This document shows, in pieces, positions 9,430-22,200 of a stretch of 64,000 nt of DNA. Position 1 is the first letter of the stretch, and every line of letters begins with the position of its first letter. The stretch is from Gigantopelta aegis (Eukaryota; Mollusca; Gastropoda; Neomphalida; Peltospiridae): contig NC_054702.1 in NCBI RefSeq assembly GCF_016097555.1, forward strand, positions 72,128,856-72,192,855, written 5' to 3'. A program made the translations under genes and the position numbers. Below the pieces are notes generated by a model. That model saw only the letters and a list, made by a program, of their open reading frames with translations. It was not told where the DNA came from and made no database searches.

Positions 9430-12400
9430 TCAGACCCTGTTCAGCTTGGTGACGATAAGAACGCGCAGGTTCTGGTCAAACGAGGTGCACACACACAGTC
9501 CCTCCTTGTCGGGGCTCCAGTCCATGCTGCTGATCGGCTGTGTCGACAGTGTCACATTCTGTAGTAGATTCACCGTTCCTGCCACGCCCATCTCCACACC
9601 CTTTCCATCCTTCTCAACTCGTTTTGATGGATAGGAACTTAAAAGAAACATGCATTCACCGTATTTTTCAAAACTTTCTAAAAACATTTACCAAAAACAG
9701 ACTACTTTCTTTTTACTGCAGTATAGGACTTTAGAAAAAAAAACCCTGGTTTTTTTATACTAAATAATTAACCAGATAGTCAGATCACCTTCTATTTCTA
9801 GCTCTAATATTTAATTCTTCATTCAGTAGTAATTGAAATGAACAGTTGGTGTACAGAACCATGCATAATAATAAATCATTCATTATAAAATCTCACAATA
9901 AAAGTTACAAAATTTTCAAATAAATGCAAGCTTTATCAATGTAACAGTTAAAAAATGTATACATATTCTGCCAACCTAAGTTGCAGGTTTGCCTCTTTTA
10001 TACTAGCTGTACTGAAGGAAAATTAATAGTATTTTTCCTTTTCAAAACGTTGTACTATACTACAAATCACAATTGTAACAAAATTAATTTTGAGCACTAT
10101 GATTTAATCTAGAGCAGTTTTTCAAACAAAACCATCTAATTGACAATAGCACAAATTTAACAAATTTAATTTTCAGCACTATTATTTAATCTTGTTACAG
10201 TTTCTAAATATAAATCAGCAAGTGACAGTAACAAATATAACAAACAAAAATGTCTTACTATTTCCACAGATTAAGTGACCCATTTCCTCCTGATGTCATG
10301 AAGATATCTCTGTTCTGTGGAAGATGTCTTGCCAACCATACAGTTGACTTGTGAGCCTAGATTGAAGTAAACAATGAAATTAACTCAAGATGCAAACAAA
10401 AGAGTAAATTAATGACAAACAACTGACGATTTGAACAATTTAAACAGTACCACAACCATCTTTCAGTTAGTGTCTCAAAAATTTTCAACTCATGTTAAAA
10501 ACAATGATTTGGTATGACTTGAGCTTATTAAAGTACAAAATGTAGTGACATTATTCTTATAGAATTTGTGATCAACTGTCAGTCTGCAAACACAGATCAA
10601 TGATCTACTAATCTATGAATATGCATTGTTCTTTTGGGTCCTAAATCTTCTATTTTATGCCAAACAGGTTTGAAGTGTAGGTTTTATATTTCAATATACA
10701 CATTTTTAAATAACTTTCGTTGCACAAAATAATTTAAATCTTAAATATATTTCAATTAGTATTTCATTTCCTAAAGTAATATTAGTGCACGAAGGACTAC
10801 AGAACTTGAAGGGAAGTAACTCTGTATTGTACTTTATCAAGAAACTTGTACTTCATTAATTAGTCAAATGGGTCAGCAAGAAATGCTTTATTAACTTCAT
10901 TAATCAGAACATCACTAGGTTCCTCAACTATAAGAATAACATACAGTTGAATCCCGTTGGCTCGAACCCCGTTGGTGCCCGGGTAGTTCGACGGAACCAT
11001 TCGGCCAACATCGAATAGAAAGTTAGTTAGAAAGTTGAATGACATATATATTATTTTGGTAACTGCAAACTTAAAAAATTCATCAAAGTGTTATATATAG
11101 AGGATTCGTCACGAGTATTTTTTAATATGGAACATATCAATGGAGTCTATGTTAATCGGTATTTGTCGAGGCTCTGCCAAGACAAATACCGATTAACTAG
11201 ACAAGGTTGATATTTTACATATTAAAAAACACGAGTAGCGAATTCTAGTTATCCTATAACACTTCTAAAATAACATTCTAATTACTTTTTTGAGTAAATC
11301 ACAGTACTAAAGATGCCGCCATCGATAATATGACGTCATCACGATTAGCACAGATTAGTTTGACGTCACGCATTTAAAACAAATCTTTGAAAACGTTACG
11401 CTCAGGTACACGGGTCTTGTTGGCTTGTAAGCAAATGACCCATCCACAGCAACAAATTACCTAGAGACCTTGCAGATTTGCATACCATTATTAACCGGGT
11501 TAATAAAGTAAATTATCATATAGGTTTATGACATGGATATCATGGGCGAGTTATAGGATAAAACAAAATATCTGAGTGAAAGGATTTATCACAAATTATG
11601 CCGATTGTGTAATGCAGAAGTCCTTGTCGGTATTAATTAAATGTGTGGTTGCTGAAGTAATGACAGCTGAGTAACTCACCCATTGTTTCATTTAAAACTG
11701 GTCTTGTATAATTATTTACAATGTCTATCACTACCCAAGTATACATATATATGTGTGCGCGTCTGATTAGCACATTTTAGTAATAATTACAATGTGACAT
11801 TACATTATATTTATTCTAATTGTATTTTATTATTGCCTTTATTATTCTACTGTATTTGTATTATACTATTGTCTCTATTACTGTATTGCATTTGTATTAG
11901 TACCATTGTTCTATTGTCTCCGGTAAACCCTATCTTGTCACTACAGTTGATATATCATGTTCCTCATATGCCGTTGTGTAACGACCTGAGCGTTATAAAG
12001 TTCTATTCTGTAGACATATTCTTAGTAACGCTTCACGCCGAGACCATTTTGTGCACTAATTGTTTGATTGGTATCACAGTTCATCGAACAGGTACCGTAA
12101 CACTAGCTGTACTGGTATGGTAAAGAAAGGATTGCATGGCTATTGTTGCGATTCTCCGAAGGTTGTAATAAACAACTGCGCAAGTGCAGCAATTGTCCTT
12201 TTCGGTGGTTTTCCAAAATTATTTGATGGATCACCAGGTCAAGGGAAATATAGCTAATAACACAGACGGGGCTGATAATTTAGTTCGAGCGAAGGCTTAT
12301 AGTCGACCCTGGATGTGTTCGACACATCACCAGTTAATGTAAGGGTTTACCAAACAAAAAACTTGGGACTTCGTTTTTGGTTCGAGCATTGCGGTGTGAT

Positions 12401-15400
12401 CGACCCTTTCAAGGTCGAGCCAACGAGACTCAACTATATTGTGATATAAAATAAAGTATTTGCCCTCCACAGGTCTAAAACAGGACGAAACATATTACCT
12501 TTTCTACGAGACTTGCAAATCCTTTTTGTGGATGCTGCGTCCGCATATCGAAGACATGAAACTTCGACTCCAGTGTGGTGACCACAAGCTTGTTCATATT
12601 GATGTCCTTTCTGTCAAACTCCACACAACACACCTGGTTAATGTTAACTCAGTCCATTAGAAAACAAAGTAGTTACAAATAATGCTTCTTTTTACTGTAA
12701 ACAAAATAAACTCACCTCAACAATAAATACATTTTTGAGATGGTTAATGGTTATGTAATTTAATATACTTGAATGAAAATCGGGCTATTTATTTTTTCTT
12801 CGTAACAGTTTTTAGTGAACTTATTTTATTGCTGTGTCAGTGGTACAGAGCATGGTCACCTGGATGTTATTGAAACAAGGTGCACCATGTTATGATTGTT
12901 TTCATATGTTTTTAGGTATAGACAAACCGGAGTCCCTTTAACCCAGCCATTGTTAATTTGTAGGTTGGATGGTCAGTAAAAATTAAAGAAACAGTGAAAT
13001 TTACTGATTAAATAAACCACTGGTATATCATTCATGTTACCACCAAAAGCACAAAAGCCATATTTGTGAAGGTTATTTACAAAATTTAATGGCTCAAGCA
13101 TATTACCTAAATTTTGCCACATTTTGCAAGGATTCAGAATTCCTAATGTCTGACATGCCATATGAATGTTCATGTCAGATAATTAACTTTGTAACAACAG
13201 TATTCCGACTGGCCAGTGATATTATTATAGCAATTCTTTATACCAAAGATGTCCAGTAAAACTTGTTTTGAAGTTTTAGTAATTAAAAGCAAATAACAAC
13301 CGAATTGCTTATCTTAAAATGAATATTACGGTTGGCAAGTGTGAAAATATGAGTTAAATAAAGATGTGATTGACAAGTAAACAATTTTTAAATGTTCCAA
13401 CTGCTCCTGTTTTGTTAACATTTCTTAAAAATTAAGACAACTTGCGTGTATGTAAATCCAGGTTGTTGTATTAAGCTACATGAATTAAAAATTTAGTTCA
13501 CAATCTTATCCCAGATTTCTTTCTCTGTGTAAAACTGTTTAAACAAAAATCTAATTATCATACCCCATTTTTAACATTGGTCTCCCACCGCAGCGCCATT
13601 GCTCTCAAGTCAAACAACTTGACATCTCCATTGTCATAACCAGCACACACACACCGGTCATGCTGATTGAAGGCATGTCCTAAATATACAAAAAATAGTT
13701 ATAACCTTCACACCAACAGAATAACAACTTCTTTAACTGTCCAAGATTACAGAAAATATTTGTTACGGCAAGGGAAATAATCCTACCAAAATGTGGGAAA
13801 GAAGCAGGTCTGGATGTTAGCTTTGGCAGGTTGATCACGTTTATGGTTTATAATATACATATAAAACAAACATTATTAATAGTGCTAAAAGCTAAATATT
13901 TTATGTCATACAACATAAACAATTTATGGATGGATGTATCTAGACTTTTCTGAAGAAAATGACTTTGAGGACAAAAGTGATGTCAAGGGAAGGACAAAAA
14001 ATACAAATACAGCAAAGTACTCTTATAATGAACTGGAAGGGACCATGTTAGTTAGTTCGTTATAGCAGTAGTTCGTTGTACACATTTGCATAAGTTGGTT
14101 ATTAATGTATAGTGAAAGAAAGAAAGAAAGAAATGTTTTATTTAACGACGCACGGTTATACGGCGTCAGACATATGGTTAAGGACCACACAGATTTTGAG
14201 AGGAAACCTGCTGTCGCCACTACATGGGCTACTCTTTCCGATTAGCAGCAAGGGATCTTTTATTTGCGCTTCCCACAGGCAGGATAGCACAAACCATGGC
14301 CTTTGTTGAACCAGTTATGGATCACTGGTCGATGCAAGTGGTTTACACCTACCCATTGAGCCTTGCGGAGCACTCACCCAGGGTTTGGAGCCGTTATCTG
14401 GATTAAAAATCCCATGCCTCGACTGGGATCCGAACCCAGTACCTACCAGCCTGTAGAACAATGGCCTAACCACGACGCCGGTTAATGTATAGGGAGACAA
14501 AACAGGACTTTACGATCAGTTCATTCTATGCAGTAGTTCGTTCTAAGCATGTTTATTATAAGTGTACAATATAAATAGAAACATTTAATGTAACAATCAG
14601 TATGATGAATCAAGTAATATTAATTAATATAAAGGATGCTCCATATTCAGTCATCTAAAGCCACACACACAAACCTAGGTTTTCTATCTTAATATAACAA
14701 AAACTCATACCAAATGCAACGGCCCAAACATCTCTCTTTGTTTCTCCTTCACTTGCTTCCATTGTGGCTACAGGGTCATTCTTTTGACGAGGATCCCACA
14801 CTTTGACAACACCTGGTTAAAACAAGATCAGTAACATTGTATCAAAAGCTCATCGTTCAGAAGTGGATCTCACACTGTCATTGAAATGGTAAAAACTCAC
14901 AGTAATAGAAAGTTTGTTTTGTTTAACAAAACCACATTGATTTATTAATCTTCGGCTACTGGATGTCAAACATTTGGTAATTTTGACATATAGTCTTAGA
15001 GAGGAAACCTGTTAAATTTTTCATTAGTAGCAAGGAATCTTTTATATGCATCATTCCATAGACAGCATAACACATACCACAGCCTTTGATATACCAGTCG
15101 TGGTGTACTGACTGGAAAGAGAAATAGCCCAATGGGCCCACTGACGGGGATCGATCCCAAACCGACCGTGCATCAAATGAGCGCTTTATTACTGGACTAT
15201 GTCCCACTCTTCACAGCAATAGAGAATTCTACAAGTGAAATATTGTACTTTGTGTAACATCAAACTACATCAAATCTAGTTACATTGAATCAGCTAACTA
15301 ACTATAAAAAAGAGGTCCAAGCAGCCCTGAATGTAACCTAAGTACTCACTAGTCCAGGCGTGCTTAATACCTAAAGGTATGTATCAGCCATTATGGTGAC

Positions 15401-16176
15401 CACACTGTTGTACTAAATCTAAATTCATGCATTGTCTCGTAACCATACAATGACACTCGGATCAGTAGATGTTTAGCTCTGGACCCCGTTCCAGAAAGCA
15501 ATCTTAGCCCTAAGATCAACTTAAGTGCATAGGGTAGCTATGCGCTTAAGTAATCTTAGGGCTAAGGTCGCTTCGTGGAACGGGGCCCTGACCAATAAAC
15601 TTTCTTGTATTATTATTGAAACGTCATTTTAGCTAAATAGCAAAGTCGTATGTCAGAAGTAAGTTAGATGTTGATATCAGATATTTTAAAGCTACTTTTA
15701 ATAAGCTCCAACTTTGGTGGGCATCAGACAGTTACAGTTTAATATATCAAAATGTAAAATCTATCTTAAATGATTTCCTCACCATCTCGACTAGCTGTAG
15801 CTATTTCTGGTGCACCCTCACCAATTCCCAGGCCTCCCACTCCATCAATAGCATTTATTATTTCCTTGTGACCTTTCACCGAATATACTGGTAATTCTGT
15901 GGACTCAAGATTCCTGCAAGACAACATTTAAAAATCCATCATAATCACAATCTTTACTGGTTTTAAACTGATTAGCATTCTCAGGTAATCTAAATTAACA
16001 CAGACTAGCATTTACTCCAAGGCCATAGACAACTGAATTCTTTTTTAGACCACCATTTATAAAGAAGTATAAATAGCCAACGTTATCAGTGTTCTCGCTG
16101 GGTGAAAATTAAAGGAGGGCGGCCGCTCGGCACCACACCCTTCAAAAAAAAATAAAAACCACACCAATAAACGAAA

Positions 16177-16221
<45 letters not shown>

Positions 16222-19200
16222 GGGGAGGAGTAGTAGTTTGGTTACCATATTGTTTTGTGTTGGTAGACTTTGGGAAAAGACATACTCCTTATTTGGCCTA
16301 CAAAAAAGTGCAAAGGGGTTTATAAAAAGACTCGTCCTTTAATTGAACCGAAGATGATATCGGTCTGACATTCATGGGCAGTTCCGTTTTTTGCTGGACC
16401 GATCACAGTTTTAATATTATTATTTTTAATAAAGATTTCAAGATATACGAAAAACAATAAAGATGTTTGTAAAGTGATCTAATGTCAGATACATTTTTGT
16501 TATTTCCATCTTCATCGAATGAATCGATCGCTGTGATAAAATATCGCCAGCTGATAAAAAGTAGTTTCGTTTTTGTAAAGACGGTGTATATATTATTTGG
16601 CACTCAAGATAAACGACTTTAATGATAAACACTACCACTTCTGTTGTTTTTATAAGCGTTCATATCCCCTCAAAATTAAAAGTTTACAATATTTTATAAA
16701 GAACTACTGAATAAACGAAAGTAAAAATCATCAGTTTCAAGCAATTATATCTGCAACTGAGGACAAAATATCAAACGATAGTTAGTGGAAACAAAAGACA
16801 GAATGACCGTTCTGATCACGTGACAAATTTGGCGCCAAATAAGAGGGTTGTTTTTTTCAATCGGAGATTGCCGAATCCGTAAAAAATAAAATGTTTTCAT
16901 TGCTTACATAAAATATAACTTTTATTGTGTCTGTCAAACATACAAATGAATACAGATATTAGACAAAATAGAGGCTGTTAAAAAATACTGTTAAATTACG
17001 TTACGGTAACTGTCGTAAATGTTTTGTCAATTGCTTTTTCGTACACAACGTGGCTTGTTTCCTTTGATGTCCAGTGTCACAGTGTGCAGACTGATCATTG
17101 TTTTTTGTGTGAAACAAAAGTGCATTTGGAAATAGCAGAGATAGGTGCTGGAAAATAAAGAGGGGTGCTAAAAAATAAAGGAGGGCGCTAAAAAATAAAG
17201 GAGGGCAGGGAACGTGAAAGGAGGGCGGTAAAATGGAATAGCGGTGTGGGGCGCCCTGCTTAAATGGAGCAGCGAGAACACTGGTTATAAAATCATGTTT
17301 TAAGCTAACAGATTTTTAAATGTTCTTTATACATTACACAATAATAGCTTGAGTGTTTTCTAACCCCACCCTGTTAATTGCTAGGGTTAAAAATTCAGGA
17401 TAGTCCCTTTAATAGATTTAATAAAATCAACGAAATGAGCTACCAAGAATTAACAGTACCATATCTGCAATTTGCCATCAAAATCTCCAGTAGCTATGAA
17501 TCTCTGCTGAAGACTGGAAGCTCCAAACGTGCTGCATTTGAATGATTTTGACTTCTCTATCTATAAAGAAAGCAAAGTAGTTGAAAATTAATGTTGGGAA
17601 AGATCCATGCTTGGAATCTCTCAGTTTGTTATCGGGTCATTAAAATAACATGAAAATAATTGATTACTAAGCAATATGAGCACTTATGATTAAAAGATTT
17701 CTGGTCTTCTGATATTTTCACTATTGCATGGATTAAAAAATGTATTTGGTGACGAGGGGACCAGCTGGAAAAAACTGTCAATTTCCAACAACCAGCAGTC
17801 ACCAAAAGGTGCCTATAATATATATTTTCACCAAGTCTGACACCACAGATCTTTAGTATGATCTTTGTTGAGTTTACTGATCAATAACAATAAACGTACA
17901 TGTTAGTGACTAGTACAAACGCTACAAGGAGAAACCCAACATCCTAATCCAAAACCAACTGACTCTGTGTTTGAGACAGGAGTGTCAAGTTTCTTCTGTA
18001 GGCTAAGTTGTATTAGTTGGCAACATATAAGTTTAATGTTATGTGTGAACTCCAATGATTGGTCAACTTGCCCTGTTGGTGTAATCTCAACAGGGCTAGC
18101 TCTGGATCAGCAGAACATTTGGCCAAATGATCCATTAAACTTCCAAAATTTATGCATACCCAATTTTGTAACAAAATATCAATTAATACATGAAACTGTT
18201 TTGCCAAATTGAAAATAAAATGTGCCAGTTGTTTTTAAAATGTGTGAATGGTGAATTTGGCGAGTGCCAATTATTCCCCCATCGTCAAACTAACACTAAA
18301 ATAAAATGAATGATGATGTATATAAATTTACAATAATATATGGATGTCATTCCAATTGGTACTGTTGTAGACATCCTTGGGTGATGCATAAGTGATACTA
18401 AGTCCTCTCTAGCCATATTCCCACATGTAAAACGTGAGCTAGGAGGGTGAGGTGTATAAAATATTATAAGTACTTACAAAAATTCTTCCACATTTTACCC
18501 CCTCAAATATGGTTAATATGGAATGAAAAAAATATATATTTAAGGGTTTTTAGTTTGTTTGGGGTGGTTTTTTGTATTTAATGCAGATTATGCTATTGTC
18601 AACATCCCTAACTGTGTTATGCTTCAAACTCTGTTTGGTTTGTTTTCTCGTGCAAGGTTCGCGCTATCAACATTTGATTTGTTGTTGTTCATTTGTGAGG
18701 TTTTTCTTCACAGTTTGGGAACATTTCCATGAACAACAAAGTTGAAACAAGTAAGTATCTAAATAAAACCCCTTAAAACCAGTAATTTTAACAAGTCATT
18801 TTTTTTATTCCTTAAAATTACTGATATCGAGTTCACTTGATTCGTAGAAATTTAGTTAAAATGGAGGAAGATGAATTAACATTCAGTGTGTGTCACATGA
18901 CCTCACATGTGCCAGATCAACATGGCCAAATCATTTAACTTTTTATGATTTTCATGTCCCCTGTTGTTAGATTTTGTTTTTTTATTATTAAATTCGATTT
19001 GCAAAAGGTATGTTGCATTTTTGTGCCCTTACTGTAGTGAATAGAGATATAGTCCATTCAGAAAAAAAATTGTACGTAATTTTCAGTGTTTAATTATTTA
19101 ACTTAAGAATCATTCATTTGAACATTTTTAATTTACAAACTTCACTGGTATGAACATAATACCTATCTGTATAAATTGACATCAAGTGTTGTTAGTGATC

Positions 19201-22200
19201 ATGGGGAAAACTGACTGCTCTTGACAAACCGAATTTTACAATGTAGTGGCTTTAAAAATGTAAAATAAAGACCTATCATGTGCAGAATGGTCATTTTTCC
19301 AAACGCATGTTCCTAAACGCAGTTAGAAACCACAACACTTTTTGGTTTATTGGATGGTGTTACACTTTTGTTATGTCTTTTTGGGGGGGGGGGGGGGGGG
19401 TCCCATTAAAGGGACATTCCTGAGTTTGCTGCAATTTTAACATGTTATCGACTAACAGAGACTTTTTAAGATTGTAATTATATATGAAATATATTTTCCT
19501 GCATAACATATTAGTGGCTCCATATTAAACGTGTTTCTGGTCGTTCTGATATTTGTACTAGTGTAAATTTGATTTTATTTCCTAAAATATATTTTTTCTT
19601 ACGTATGAAATTATTTAAAAACAAAATCCAGTTTGGGCTTCTTACAAATATTAAGACGACCAAAAACACATTGAATATATAGACACTGATATTCTAAACA
19701 GGAAAATATATTTAATATGTAACTTTAATCATACAAATATTTTATTAGTCGAAAACATTTGACAATGCAGCAAACTCAGGAATGTCTCTTTAATATATTT
19801 TATTTCATGTACCATAACTAAAGATTATAGAATATTTTGTTTGTAAGTATAGTATTCATGTTTTTCCTGTTCGCCGAACGCAGTTTGGGATGTCGAAGGT
19901 TAAAGGGACACGCTGTTGTTTTTTGCTATTAAACCCATTTTTTCACAAATAAAATTGCACTTTACTTACCGTTTATTATTTAGAATATACATTTCCATTC
20001 ACCTGAAGTGTTTTTTGGTAATCCTGGTAATCCTGGTGTTTGTAATACCACAAAATGCATTTTTCTTATTTCATAAAATGCCACGGGCCTCTAAGAAAAA
20101 AGACGTTGAGCAGACAAGGTCTAATCTATTTTTAGAGGGGATATTCCCATTTCAATGTCACCGACGTTGGTATACCACGTGACCATTATCATTTTGGTTT
20201 GGTTTGTTTTCTCGTGCACGGTTCGCACAATCAACATCCGATTTGTTGTCGTTTGCTTGTTGTTCATTTGTGAGATTTTTCTTCACAGTTCGTGAACATT
20301 TTCAGTAACAATAAAGTTCAGACAAGTAAGTATCTCAATACAAAACATTACAAACCCTTAAAACCAATAATTTTGCTAAGTCTTACGATATCTGGAGAGG
20401 GGATACAACCAGGACAGAACGGTTGGAACATGTCCAGGAGAGGTGAAAGGAATGCACCCCAAGTCTGTGCGCACTCTGTGAAATTTGTCGTGACGTAGGC
20501 ATTGTTGTGCTTCGAGCGACATCTACCGGTGACATCAGAATACTAACTTTCAAAATTATTTCAAGCAATTGGGACATTTCCCATGGTATTTATCGATATA
20601 AAACCTACTTTTTCACTCCATTTGATAAAAACGTGATCTAAGTGTGTTACAGGTTTGTAGATTAACCAAATTATAATTTATTTTCGTTGGATGGAACTAG
20701 GGCATGCGGCTTTAAAGCTGTTTTTAGGTATGTGAGAAAAAAAATTCATATTCAGGTGATTGCAGTGCAATTGGTATCATTGGAAATAGCTAGAAATGAC
20801 ATTTAAAATGGTCTTTGAATTGTGATGATAGGATAAATATTGAGGGTGCTATGGTATTTTGAAGTCGCCTAATTTAGGGTGGTTTTTGTCAATGGATTTA
20901 CATTTAAAACAAAAGAAACACTGTGACCATTTTCTTTAAAAATGTGCTTCAAAATGCCATACAACCCTTCATCTGTATCATTGGTAAGAAAGACTCCCAC
21001 CACTAAGAGATGGGTTATTGCCTCTTAAAATCATCTTATCACAATATCAGTCATTTTAATTAACTAATAATTAATTAATTACCTACCTAATTACCCGGTA
21101 ATTAGCGGTAGTCCCATTCTAAAAAATGCCCATAACATTTGGAATATTTCACAACAAAACCTGCACCAGCAGACAGCTATCAAAAAGTTCTATCAGATGG
21201 GTCTATTCTCACTTGAATAATCACATTCAAAACATATTAAAACGAACATCAAAACTGATGAAAATAAACCATATGTAGAAAATAAACACTGAGCACATGG
21301 CTAATTTCAATGTAAACAACAGTCTGGACCAATCAGGTGGCAGCATTTGGGTCACGTGACCTAATTTCCAGTTGCGTGCACACTTTTAGAACAAAACATG
21401 CCAGACAAAATCATTAACCATCGGCATTATTAAATCTCAAATTTCAATGAAATGCATATCAGTCATCTTTTCTTGTTAATAAACTATTCTGATTACAATT
21501 TGAAGAATTCCAATGAGATTAACCATCATTATTTTGAGGTTGATTATCAAAGGTTTGTTGACAAAACAGCCCATCAACGGCTTGGACACCCGATCCTGCT
21601 GCTGATATAAATCAGTGGCTGTATGTAGGATTGTCTTGAAAATCCACATAAAGGTAGTTCATCAAGATAAACGTCTCCGGCACGATATTTATTATTGTGA
21701 TGTTTATTGCTGTGCCGGAGACGTTTATCCATTGGATCGAATTTTCCATTTGCAATCACGATTTAATAAAATCAGGCATATGTGCTTTATTTAAGAGCCT
21801 CAACACGTACAACAACATATTTTAATAAATTTTAGACAAAAATATTAAGTACAATACCTTTGGTAACCTTTCCAGGATTAGATGTTTGAAGATGACACAT
21901 TTAAACATTTGAAAGCTATTTTTATCCTGGCACATCGAAAATGCGGAATGAAAATTTTGCGGAACGAGAATTATTCGTATCAAGCATTTTACGTACACCC
22001 AGTAAAAAGAAATATTGCGGAACTGAATGGAATTGATTATTAAATTTATTTATTTTGTTATTTTTGTTTCTACATATGTGCTTTGTGTGGGTTGCATTAT
22101 ATGCATTGTTAATAATATTATCACATTAAAGTTTTGGGGTGTATTATTCTTTTTTATTATTATTAAAAAAATAATGATTGTTAGTACAGGTCATTACTTA

